Positions 1 through 6,323 of a stretch of 6,914 bases of DNA are shown here, piece after piece. The notes under the pieces were generated by a model. That model searched no databases. It worked only from the letters and a program-made list of their open reading frames with translations, and was not told where the DNA came from. Source of the stretch: Bryobacterales bacterium (GTDB taxonomy: Bacteria > Cyanobacteriota > Vampirovibrionia > Obscuribacterales > Obscuribacteraceae); assembly GCA_903970295.1 (NCBI GenBank), contig CAJCHQ010000839.1, positions 1-6,914 of the forward strand. Direction: 5' to 3'. Position numbers and translations under genes: made by a program. How positions within the stretch are numbered: position 1 is the first letter of the stretch; every line of letters starts with the position of its first letter.

Positions 1-597
1 GGTCTTTGTTTGGCTCTGGTGCCGTTCGTAGTGGTAAAGGCGAAGGCTGAGGCCCGACGCACCAAGTTTTGCGAACAATTGCCCGATGCCATCGATTTGA
101 TTGTCGCTGTCCTACGCAGCGGGCACAGTGTGTCGCAAGCGGTGAAGGCCGTCGGCCAGGAAATTGCCAAACCATGCGGTGAGGAGTTCGAAAATATTCT
201 CCACCGAATGAACCTTGGCCAGCCTCTCTCAGAATCGTTGGTCTACTCGGCAAAGCGTTTCAAGTCTTACGAATTAGATTTGATGAGACGCGCGGTCGGG
301 ATTCAGGCCGAAGTCGGCGGCAGTTTGGCTGAGCTGCTCGATAAAACCAACGGCACTTTGCGCGAACGTCTGAAAATGGCTCGGCAATTAAAAGTGATCA
401 CTGCCCAGAGTCGCCTGTCTGCCCTGATTGTAGGTATGCTGCCGGTAATTCTCGCCGGTGCGCTCAACTATATCAGCCCGGGCTACCTGCAATTGCTCAT
501 GAACGACAATATCGGTCAACTTCTGCTCGGGAGCGCAATCTTTTTGGAAGTGGTCGGTGTTTTGGTCATGCGCAAAATGTCGACAATGAGGATTTGA
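1..597 (+). CDS. tadB: TadB-like Tad/Flp pilus inner-membrane platform protein, 5'-truncated by window edge
   Basis: The frame is open back to base 1. A TTG at 10 is a possible start codon, but family members are about 300 residues long, so the 198 visible residues are the C-terminal two thirds. They begin at the end of an N-terminal membrane helix (ALVPFVVVK). Next comes a type II secretion F (GspF/T2SSF) domain, with the hallmark segments QLPDAIDLIVAVLRSGHS (residues 23-40 from the TTG), the NLGQPLSESL stretch (68-77), GIQAEVGGSLAELL (97-110) and LRER (117-120). Two C-terminal membrane helices follow, at about 136-153 and 169-187, and the protein ends in MRKMSTMRI. In Tad systems TadB pairs with TadC as the membrane platform on which the TadA ATPase acts to assemble Flp pili. 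The stop codon lies one base before tadC, which supports co-translation. The family is clear; TadB rather than a generic GspF-like protein is inferred from the pairing with tadC. Confidence 0.9.
   Translation, partial: GLCLALVPFVVVKAKAEARRTKFCEQLPDAIDLIVAVLRSGHSVSQAVKAVGQEIAKPCGEEFENILHRMNLGQPLSESLVYSAKRFKSYELDLMRRAVGIQAEVGGSLAELLDKTNGTLRERLKMARQLKVITAQSRLSALIVGMLPVILAGALNYISPGYLQLLMNDNIGQLLLGSAIFLEVVGVLVMRKMSTMRI
588..592 (+). promoter_or_regulatory. Ribosome binding site of tadC
   Basis: A GAGGA motif lies inside the last codons of tadB, six bases before the ATG at 599. It supports that ATG as the tadC start and tight translational coupling of the two genes. Confidence 0.6.
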
Positions 598-598
598 G

Positions 599-1426
599 AT
601 GCAAGCAGCGGCGATTCTTGAATATCCTGAATTTCTGGCGGCCCTTGTGCTCGGGTTGGTCGTGCTTTTGGGTCTGTCGCAAGAGAGTGAATGGCACTGG
701 CCTGGCTGGCTGGCGCAGCCAGCTAAATCTTGTTTGCAGATTTTGCCTGAGAGCTATCTTTTGTGGATTGCTAAATCGCTCGTTCAAGCCAATTTGAGAA
801 GCAATTTGAGCTTTGGTGATTTTGCCAGTTTCAAAATCTATTTACCTCTCTTGTCTCTTGTGCTTTTGTTCGTGATGCCACTGTATGCGGTGATAGCCGC
901 TGCTTTCTTTACCTTTTGGCTGCCCGATCTTTTCGTGATCGTCTCTGTGCGAAGAAGACAAATCCAAATTCGCAGCAACCTGCCGCAAGCGCTTGACCTC
1001 ATGGTTCTATGTGTTGATGCCGGATTAGGTCTGGATTCAACTTTGCAAAAGGTTTCTGCTGAAGGTTCCGGACTGGCGACAGCCTTGAATGAGGAGTTGA
1101 ATATTCTCGGACGCGAAATATTTCTGGGATTGGATCGCGATATAGCCTATCAAGAATTGTACAATCGCACAGGTGTCGATGAATTGAAGACGATTGGTTC
1201 GGCTCTCGGTCAGGCGACTAAGTTGGGGCTCAGCGTCGCTAGAATTTTGCGGGCGCAAAGCGAATTCATTCGTAAGAAACAGAGCCAACAGGCTGAGGAA
1301 AAGGCTTTGAAGATGCCGATTTACATGGCATTTCCACTCTGGTTTTTTATTATGCCTTCATTGATGTTGCTTGTGTTGGGCCCATCCTTGATCAAGTTCT
1401 ACCATCATTTGCACGGCGGCGGTTAA
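599..1426 (+). CDS. tadC: TadC-like Tad/Flp pilus inner-membrane platform protein
   Basis: This complete gene encodes 275 residues, close to the usual TadC length of about 300. It has an N-terminal helix at about 12-27 and a pair of helices at about 80-114, ending in the WLPDL segment. A positively charged turn (VRRRQIQIR, 117-125) leads into the T2SSF domain: LPQALDLMVLCVDAGLGLDS (128-147), then RTGVDELKTIGSALGQATKL (190-209) and the IRKKQSQQAEEKALKMPIY region (224-242). The last helix pair includes FPLWFFIMPSLMLLVLGPSLI (245-265). The LMVLCVDAGLGLDS and AEEKALKMP segments are the signatures that separate TadC from TadB. With TadB it would form the membrane platform for Flp pilus secretion. 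The start is set by ATG 599, one base after the tadB stop and behind GAGGA. The usual downstream tad genes (TadD and others) do not follow, so this is the end of the operon on this strand. Confidence 0.9.
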   Translation: MQAAAILEYPEFLAALVLGLVVLLGLSQESEWHWPGWLAQPAKSCLQILPESYLLWIAKSLVQANLRSNLSFGDFASFKIYLPLLSLVLLFVMPLYAVIAAAFFTFWLPDLFVIVSVRRRQIQIRSNLPQALDLMVLCVDAGLGLDSTLQKVSAEGSGLATALNEELNILGREIFLGLDRDIAYQELYNRTGVDELKTIGSALGQATKLGLSVARILRAQSEFIRKKQSQQAEEKALKMPIYMAFPLWFFIMPSLMLLVLGPSLIKFYHHLHGGG

Positions 1427-1460
1427 GTTGTGGCGGAACCAATCGCAGACTCGAGTCTCG

Positions 1461-2141
1461 CTACTTCCAGCTTTTGTACTTTTTGATCAAAGTATTGGTT
1501 GAGCTGTCGTGATCGAGTTTAGCATCGCTGCCTTGCTTCAATTCTGGGATGATTTTTTGCGCCAGCTTCTTACCGAGCTCGACGCCCCACTGGTCGAATG
1601 AATCAATATTCCAGATGGTACCCTGCGTGAAGACGCTGTGCTCATAGAGTGCTACCAATTTACCCAGAGCCTGTGGCGTTAGCTTCTCGAGCAAAAATAC
1701 ATTGGTAGGACGGTTGCCATCGAATGTGCGATGTGGCACCAACCAATCGGGGGTACCCTCGGCTTTAACTTGTTCGGCAGTTTTACCGAAGGCCAGGGCT
1801 TCTGCCTGGGCAAAAACATTAGCCATCAAATAATCGTGATGGTCGCCGAGTTGGTTGAGAGATTTTGCAAATCCGATCAAGTCGCACGGGATAAATTTAG
1901 TCCCCTGATGAATCAACTGATAAAACGAATGTTGACCATTCGTACCGGGCTCGCCCCAGTAAACAGGACCGGTTTGGTAATCAACGGTGGCACCATCGAG
2001 GGTGACGTGTTTACCGTTGCTTTCCATGGTCAACTGCTGGAGGTATGCTGGGAAACGCTTCATGTACTGCTCGTAGGGCAGCACCGCGACCGTCTGAGCA
2101 TCGAAAAAGTTGTTATACCAGAAACCTAATAGTCCCATCAA
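1461..2141 (-). CDS. pgi: Glucose-6-phosphate isomerase, C-terminal part of a frameshifted gene
   Basis: This frame holds the C-terminal 226 residues of phosphoglucose isomerase, which interconverts glucose 6-phosphate and fructose 6-phosphate in the cytoplasm (glycolysis and gluconeogenesis). Visible landmarks are [22 protein letters not shown] with the catalytic base Glu (local residue 40, about 357 in the restored protein) and [10 protein letters not shown] with the ring-opening His (71, about 388). The second family signature also appears: [18 protein letters not shown] ending in the catalytic Lys (191, about 508). The protein ends normally in [16 protein letters not shown]. The upper coordinate is a TTG that opens the frame; an ATG follows at 2138. 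Neither is likely to be a natural start, because family-like codons (ERNLPV) continue upstream in the same frame, into the region where the N-terminal part runs out of frame. No residue needed for catalysis in this half is missing. Confidence 0.93.
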   Translation of the reverse strand: MMGLLGFWYNNFFDAQTVAVLPYEQYMKRFPAYLQQLTMESNGKHVTLDGATVDYQTGPVYWGEPGTNGQHSFYQLIHQGTKFIPCDLIGFAKSLNQLGDHHDYLMANVFAQAEALAFGKTAEQVKAEGTPDWLVPHRTFDGNRPTNVFLLEKLTPQALGKLVALYEHSVFTQGTIWNIDSFDQWGVELGKKLAQKIIPELKQGSDAKLDHDSSTNTLIKKYKSWK

Positions 2142-3091
2142 AACCGGCAGGTTGCGCTCAAGGGAGTATTGCGGAAATGCTCATCCATCTCATGGAAGCC
2201 ATCAAGCATGGCTGTGAAATTTTCCGGACCGACAGCCAACATTGTCGATAGACCGATGGCTGAATCCATCGAATAGCGGCCACCAACCCAATCCCAGAAG
2301 CCGAACATATTGGCAGTATCGATACCAAACTTGCTTACTTCCTGGGCATTGGTCGACACGGCAACAAAGTGCTTAGCGACCGACGCTTCGTCTTTCAATG
2401 ATTTGATCAACCAATCTCTGGCGGAATGAGCATTGGTCATTGTTTCGAGAGTCGTAAAAGTCTTCGAGGAAATTATGAATAGAGTTTCGTCGGCGCTTAA
2501 ATCTTGCACTGCTTCGACAAAGTCAGTGCCGTCCACGTTGGAAACAAAACGAAAAGTCATATCGCGGCGGCTGTAGTGCTTAAGCGCTTCATACGCCATC
2601 ACCGGACCGAGGTCCGAGCCGCCAATGCCGACATTGATTACGTTGCGGATCGTCTTACCCGTGTGTCCCTTCCACTCACCGCTTCTGACGCGGTTAGCGA
2701 AGGCGGTCATTTTGTCGAGCACGGCATGTACTTGCGGCACCACGTCTTCCCCGTCAACCACGATTTTCTCGGATTTGGGAGCGCGCAGGGCGACGTGCAG
2801 AACGGCACGACCTTCGGTAACGTTGATTTTATCGCCGCGAAACATCGCTTCGATACGGTCTTTCAATCCGCACTCTTTGGTTAGCTGCAGAAGTAACGTC
2901 AGTGTTTCGTTGGTGATGCGGTTTTTCGAATAATCAAAATAGATGCCTACATCTTCGACTTTCATTTTTTCGCCGCGGGTCGAATCTTCAGCAAAAAGAT
3001 CTCGTAGCGTAGTGCCTTTGATTTTAGCTTGATGATCTTCGAGAGCCTTCCACGCTGCCATTTGTTTGAGTGGGATGCTGGTTTTCTGCAT
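2138..3091 (-). CDS. pgi: Glucose-6-phosphate isomerase, N-terminal part of a frameshifted gene
   Basis: This frame holds the first about 311 residues of phosphoglucose isomerase plus six out-of-frame residues (SATCRF) before a TGA. Landmarks are [13 protein letters not shown] FDYSKNRIT (52-60), RAVLHVALR (95-103), [11 protein letters not shown] (153-163), the phosphate-binding SSKTFTT (208-214), NAHSARDW (220-227), and the first family signature [14 protein letters not shown] (267-280), which contains the active-site Arg 272. The chosen start is ATG 3091, which gives an N-terminus like that of Escherichia coli Pgi and has AGGAG upstream, at a rather long spacing. An in-frame ATG at 3115 directly abuts the stop of the preceding gene and has no clear ribosome binding site; it would add eight non-conserved residues. 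The gene is last in the respiratory operon, an unexpected place for a glycolytic enzyme. Restoring the frame gives about 543 residues, against 549 in E. coli. Confidence 0.93.
   Translation of the reverse strand: MQKTSIPLKQMAAWKALEDHQAKIKGTTLRDLFAEDSTRGEKMKVEDVGIYFDYSKNRITNETLTLLLQLTKECGLKDRIEAMFRGDKINVTEGRAVLHVALRAPKSEKIVVDGEDVVPQVHAVLDKMTAFANRVRSGEWKGHTGKTIRNVINVGIGGSDLGPVMAYEALKHYSRRDMTFRFVSNVDGTDFVEAVQDLSADETLFIISSKTFTTLETMTNAHSARDWLIKSLKDEASVAKHFVAVSTNAQEVSKFGIDTANMFGFWDWVGGRYSMDSAIGLSTMLAVGPENFTAMLDGFHEMDEHFRNTPLSATCRF
2159..2164 (-). other. pgi: Probable single-base deletion breaking pgi
   Basis: Read on the - strand, the codons ACT CCC TTG AGC GCA ACC give TPLSAT and then a stop. One extra base, either a C in the CCC run or a G before AGC, gives [15 protein letters not shown]. 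That matches the family consensus at this position and joins the two halves exactly. The missing base sits next to a short homopolymer (ggg on the + strand at 2162-2164), a common place for both indel errors and true slippage mutations. Confidence 0.85.
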
Positions 3092-3115
3092 AATTACTTT
3101 TGACTCTCCTGCCAT

Positions 3116-4663
3116 TTAGTTGGGTCGTTCGGGTGCGTCGGCATGCTGGTGCGCGTCTGCTGATTCGGGCGCTTGGGGTGCTTTTGCCTCGGCATGCTGA
3201 TGCGCGTCTGGTGACTCGGGCACCTGGGCCGGCTTGATTGGGTTCGATGAATCGTTCGGGATGCCATGGGGACGCCGTGACTCCAAGAACTTTGTCACAT
3301 CGGCAAGTTCTTTTGGTGTAATGTTTCCTGCATAAGCCGGCATGTTGACGCCACCGTTGACGATCCTGATCGTTATTTGATCGCGGGTTAATCGCTCGCC
3401 TACATCGGTCAGTTCTGGACCACGTTTGCCGCCGTATCCGGAGATCATATGGCAATACAGGCAGCCGCGGTCGTTGAAGACTTTTGCTCCATCAGCTATT
3501 GGTCCGCTCGTTGGACCGATGTATTGCTGCGGAAGAGGCTTGGCTGCGAATTTAGGTGTCCAATACTCGTTGATGCCCTCTCTCCAGAGCGCGAGGATTG
3601 AGCCGACGACAATGACGACGATTGCCACAGCCCATGGACGACGCCTGGCACTGCGCTCGCCTTTGTTCGAAATGAAAGGTGGTAGCAGCATTCCCACAAC
3701 CAGGAACACGGGAAAAAGGAGAATGAACCAGTCTTCGATTCCTGCCGGCACCAGCGCCAACAAGGCAAAATACCAGGTCAGGTACCAGTCGGGTTTCGGT
3801 TCGGCATTGATGAGCGAGGGATCCGGGGGATTTTCAATCGCTGGCGGACCGAAATAGAGTGCGCACGCGCAGATGCCGATCACAACTATTGAGCTGAAAA
3901 TTGCATCACGCCAAGCAGCATCGGGCCAGAACGGCTTGCCTTCGCGTTTCAAAAGTTCTTTGTATTCTTCGCGATAGGTTTCAGGATTGACTGGTTTGCC
4001 CGCCACCGGTGGCTCAGAAATTCCATTGTGCAGAATCAGCCATACGTGCAGACCAATCAGAGAGATCAAAAGCACTGGAAAAATAAAAACGTGCATGGCG
4101 AAGAAATGACTCAACGACGATGCGTTCACCTGCTCGCCCGACAGCAACACACGCACGAGCGACTTGCCGATAAAAGGCGCGCGCAGGGCTTGTTCGGCAC
4201 CGACCGCGACTGTCCAAACGGCGGTTTGGTCCCAGCGCAAAACCTGTCCGGTGAAACCAATGGCGACAGTGAGAAATAACAAAAATACGCCGCTTATCCA
4301 GTTGAGCTCGCGGGGGAATTTAAACGATCCAAAAAGATAAGTGCGAATAGCGTGGCATCCGACAAAGATGATCATCGCCGAAGCACCAAAATAGTGGGTC
4401 GCGCGCAGCCAGGAACCGAATGGAACTTTCTCCGTTATCCATTTGATGCTCTCCCATGCTTCGCCACCGCTGGGCACGTACATTGTCGATAGGGCAACAC
4501 CAGTAACCAATTGCACAATGAACGAAGTCATGATTGCAGTGCCAAAGACGTATGCCCATGTCGACTTGCCCGGCACCGGATGCAACATCACATGCAAGAA
4601 CGGCTTAACTAGACCCGTCCGGTCCTCGAGCCACGCCAACGCTTTGTCCACAAGATTTGCCAT
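3116..4663 (-). CDS. Cytochrome b (b6/subunit IV type) fused to a C-terminal cytochrome c, quinol:cytochrome c reductase subunit
   Basis: This 515-residue fusion is the quinol-oxidising core of complex III. The b6-like part has membrane helices near 38-62, 89-112, 121-143 and 186-210. Its heme-ligand histidine pairs are H90/H104 (14 apart) and H191/H206 (15 apart, the b6f spacing). The subunit-IV-like part has helices near 254-272, 311-331 and 343-361 and the Qo-site motif PDWY at 291-294 (PEWY in most homologues). The position matching the heme ci cysteine of cytochrome b6 is Val39. After the last helix, which should leave the chain on the outer membrane face, comes a class I cytochrome c domain: GCLYCH (400-405) binding heme c, with Met441 in NMPAY as the likely sixth ligand. 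The tail (482-515) carries two PESxDAHQHA repeats. The gene starts 11 bases after the Rieske stop, as usual for bc complexes. Fusion and family are clear; the quinone used is not known. Confidence 0.95.
   Translation of the reverse strand: MANLVDKALAWLEDRTGLVKPFLHVMLHPVPGKSTWAYVFGTAIMTSFIVQLVTGVALSTMYVPSGGEAWESIKWITEKVPFGSWLRATHYFGASAMIIFVGCHAIRTYLFGSFKFPRELNWISGVFLLFLTVAIGFTGQVLRWDQTAVWTVAVGAEQALRAPFIGKSLVRVLLSGEQVNASSLSHFFAMHVFIFPVLLISLIGLHVWLILHNGISEPPVAGKPVNPETYREEYKELLKREGKPFWPDAAWRDAIFSSIVVIGICACALYFGPPAIENPPDPSLINAEPKPDWYLTWYFALLALVPAGIEDWFILLFPVFLVVGMLLPPFISNKGERSARRRPWAVAIVVIVVGSILALWREGINEYWTPKFAAKPLPQQYIGPTSGPIADGAKVFNDRGCLYCHMISGYGGKRGPELTDVGERLTRDQITIRIVNGGVNMPAYAGNITPKELADVTKFLESRRPHGIPNDSSNPIKPAQVPESPDAHQHAEAKAPQAPESADAHQHADAPERPN
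3138..3228 (-). repeat. Two 40-base direct repeats encoding a His-containing tail
   Basis: Bases 3138-3177 and 3189-3228 match at about 35 of 40 positions, with a 51-base period. They encode PESPDAHQHA and PESADAHQHA at residues 482-491 and 499-508 of the cytochrome b/c fusion, followed by APERPN at the end. The 51-base period equals 17 codons, so the duplication is in frame. The differences between copies fall at both silent and coding positions. Confidence 0.8.
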
Positions 4664-4674
4664 TTTGATTCCAT

Positions 4675-5235
4675 CTAACCTTCATCCAGCACTGGACCTA
4701 CTTTGATTTCTACTTGACCTTTTGCTAAGCGTGTCGGGTATCGATGCAACGGTCTCGGCGGCGGCCCGCCGGCGACTTTACCATCGTTGTAATAAACGCC
4801 ACCGTGACACGGGCACATGAAGAGCGATGCACCAGCTTCCCAGCGGACCGGACAACCTAAATGCGTACAATTGACAGCGAACGCCTGGAAATTGTTTTCA
4901 TCCACGCGTCGCAACCAGGCGGACCGTTTTGCGCAAACGCCATCCCAGGGTGTGCCGGTTGTGTCGGTGAAAACAACGTCGACGGTTTTACCGATTTCAA
5001 AATTTTCCAGGGGTCCGACTTTAATCCAATCTTCCCGTCGTGGCACCAGGAAGTATTCGAATGCGAAGCCAATGCCGGGAATGGCTACGACAAGTCCGAT
5101 GAAAGCTGCCGACGCGGCAGCGACAAGTTTCAGAAACTCGTCTCGGTTGATTAGAACATTTGACCAGTCTATCGATACTTTTGGCTCTTCAACTGGTTTT
5201 TTCGGTTCTGTTGATTCTGGGTCGTTACAGCACAT
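4675..5235 (-). CDS. qcrA: Rieske [2Fe-2S] iron-sulfur subunit of the cytochrome bc complex
   Basis: This 186-residue protein takes the first electron from quinol at the Qo site and passes it to the cytochrome c domain. A charged N-terminal segment (1-36) precedes one membrane anchor at about 37-62. The soluble domain carries both cluster-binding boxes: CTHLGC (123-128) and CPCHG (141-145). Cluster ligands are predicted to be C123, H125, C141 and H144, with a C128-C143 disulfide, and the proline loop GGPPPRPL (156-163) follows. Rieske proteins are usually exported by the Tat route; here the expected RRxFLK is RDEFLK (31-36), with Asp in place of the second Arg. The ATG at 5235 overlaps the preceding gene by 11 bases, and GAGGA lies about 11 bases upstream. 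The gene sits directly before the cytochrome b/c fusion, as in known bc operons. The symbol follows the Bacillus-type naming and is by analogy. Confidence 0.95.
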   Translation of the reverse strand: MCCNDPESTEPKKPVEEPKVSIDWSNVLINRDEFLKLVAAASAAFIGLVVAIPGIGFAFEYFLVPRREDWIKVGPLENFEIGKTVDVVFTDTTGTPWDGVCAKRSAWLRRVDENNFQAFAVNCTHLGCPVRWEAGASLFMCPCHGGVYYNDGKVAGGPPPRPLHRYPTRLAKGQVEIKVGPVLDEG

Positions 5236-5530
5236 CTTTTTTTAAGTCCTCAATCCAACCATTTGCGCCTAACAGGAAAAGAAATAAACCGGCCATTGAC
5301 AATATCCAATGTGTGACGACACCAAATGCAATACCAGTGATGCCCAGTGCCACTGTCGCGGGCCAGACTGTCGGTGGCGGAATGCGAAGTAGCTGGAGCT
5401 GATCTCCTGGCACCCATTCCTGTTCGTAATTGTCGACCGATAAAGGCGCCGTCGCGGATTTTGCTGGCGCAGGCTCGGGCAAGGATGCCGCTAACGACTC
5501 TTTTATAGGATCAGGTTGTTGTTGGGACAT
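5225..5530 (-). CDS. Small two-helix membrane protein, possible oxidase or bc accessory subunit
   Basis: I do not recognise a named family with certainty. The 101 residues form a hydrophilic, Pro/Ala-rich N-terminus (1-50, including the PEPAPAKSATAP stretch). A PPPTVWPATVALGITGIAF segment (51-69) opens the first helix, and a second helix lies at about 75-90, ending in GANGWIEDLKKDVL. A proline-rich PPPTxWP lead-in followed by two short helices and a terminal GW resembles small subunit IV-type proteins, or C-terminal extensions of oxidase subunits I and III; that is a resemblance, not a proven match. It overlaps ctaG by 20 bases and the Rieske gene by 11 bases, and it has a strong ribosome binding site. 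It is therefore very likely a real translated gene, made together with complex III and IV parts. A structural or assembly role in one of those complexes is inferred from position only. Confidence 0.75.
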   Translation of the reverse strand: MSQQQPDPIKESLAASLPEPAPAKSATAPLSVDNYEQEWVPGDQLQLLRIPPPTVWPATVALGITGIAFGVVTHWILSMAGLFLFLLGANGWIEDLKKDVL

Positions 5531-6323
5531 TATTGCCCTCCCCTTCTTTTATCCATTCGAGCATGACTACCATCAATGCACAGAAAAAGTTCAGCGTGCA
5601 GATCACCCACATGATCGCGCCACCCAGCTTTTGATCCTCGAGCTGAGTTAATCCCCACTGCTCGCGAATCATCGGCAGCAAATTATGATGATCGTGCGGA
5701 TTAGCGTAAGCAGCATAAAACGGCACATCCGACATCGTGTAGATCATACCGAGGATCGATGCCAGAAAACCAGCGACCGCCAAATAGACCGTTGCCGCCA
5801 GCGGCCTCAAACGTCCTTCGGGAATCGGCTTGAATACCGGCCACCAGAGCATCGTGCCAGACACCATGAAGGTAACGTGCTCGATAATGTGAACCGTCTC
5901 GTTTTCCAACGTGACATCATAAATTGGCGGAACGTGCCAGACCAACATAACTATTGTAGCGACTGTTAGCGCGACAACTGGATTGCCGAGAACTTTCTCC
6001 GCGAACTTTAGCGCCGGAACTTTTAGCCAGCTCTGGACCATGTCTTCGGGTAGAGCAGCGACGATGAAGACCGGACCGATGAATTCCAAAATCATGTGTT
6101 GCGTCATGTGGGCGCTGAAGAGATACTCGTCGCCGAGCTCGTCTAGGGGGGACATCAAGCCAATCCAGAGAATAGCGATAGCGAAAATGAAGGTGGCAGT
6201 TTTCCAGGTGAATTTAAATTTCGTGCCCCAGAGATAAGCGACAAGCAGCGCTATCAAACCAATAGCAATCGATGGGACCGGCTCCCAGTGTGACTTAAGC
6301 AGTTGTATCAGCTCGGGTGTCAT
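5511..6323 (-). CDS. ctaG: CtaG-type (caa3) cytochrome c oxidase assembly factor
   Basis: This 270-residue multi-pass membrane protein of the Caa3_CtaG family is needed for maturation of caa3-type oxidases, probably by helping to form the copper centre. It is unrelated in sequence to the Cox11 protein that is also called CtaG. About seven helices are visible. Family landmarks are SPLDELGDEYLFSAHMTQHM with H72 and H76, WHVPPIYD with H130, HIIEH with H145 and H149, the MLWWPV segment (158-163), and QLEDQKLGGAIMWV (227-240). The start is set at ATG 6323, not at an in-frame ATG at 6404, which would put 27 extra residues over the subunit III gene. ATG 6323 has GGAG nine bases upstream and shares an ATGA overlap with the ctaE stop. 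It lies between oxidase and bc genes, which fits a role in building the neighbouring oxidase. Confidence 0.93.
   Translation of the reverse strand: MTPELIQLLKSHWEPVPSIAIGLIALLVAYLWGTKFKFTWKTATFIFAIAILWIGLMSPLDELGDEYLFSAHMTQHMILEFIGPVFIVAALPEDMVQSWLKVPALKFAEKVLGNPVVALTVATIVMLVWHVPPIYDVTLENETVHIIEHVTFMVSGTMLWWPVFKPIPEGRLRPLAATVYLAVAGFLASILGMIYTMSDVPFYAAYANPHDHHNLLPMIREQWGLTQLEDQKLGGAIMWVICTLNFFCALMVVMLEWIKEGEGNNVPTTT
5537..5543 (-). promoter_or_regulatory. Strong ribosome binding site of the small membrane protein gene
   Basis: On the - strand GGGGAGG is followed by six bases and the ATG at 5530. It is among the best Shine-Dalgarno matches in the window and lies inside the ctaG coding region. 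It supports the small overlapping gene as real. Confidence 0.65.

Noticed and set aside
1447..1458. Palindrome AGACTCGAGTCT as a bidirectional terminator
   Set aside because: The flanking bases do not extend the pairing. As a hairpin it would have only about four pairs around a four-base loop, and no T-tract follows on either strand.
2138..2141. Genuine two-subunit Pgi coupled by TGATG
   Set aside because: Family-specific codons (ERNLPV) remain upstream of the ATG in the second frame, which is expected after a single-base indel and not for an evolved split. Kept only as a remote alternative under the pgi finding.
2504..2933. Long + strand open frames opposite pgi (2504-2884 and 2625-2933)
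   Set aside because: They lie entirely antisense to strongly conserved Pgi codons and have no recognisable protein features; they are frame shadows.
3426..3857. + strand 143-codon frame opposite the cytochrome b/c gene
   Set aside because: It is antisense to conserved heme-protein codons, and its composition and content show no domain; treated as a shadow.
4817..5245. + strand 142-codon frame opposite the Rieske gene
   Set aside because: It covers the cluster-binding boxes of the real gene on the other strand and shows no protein family features.
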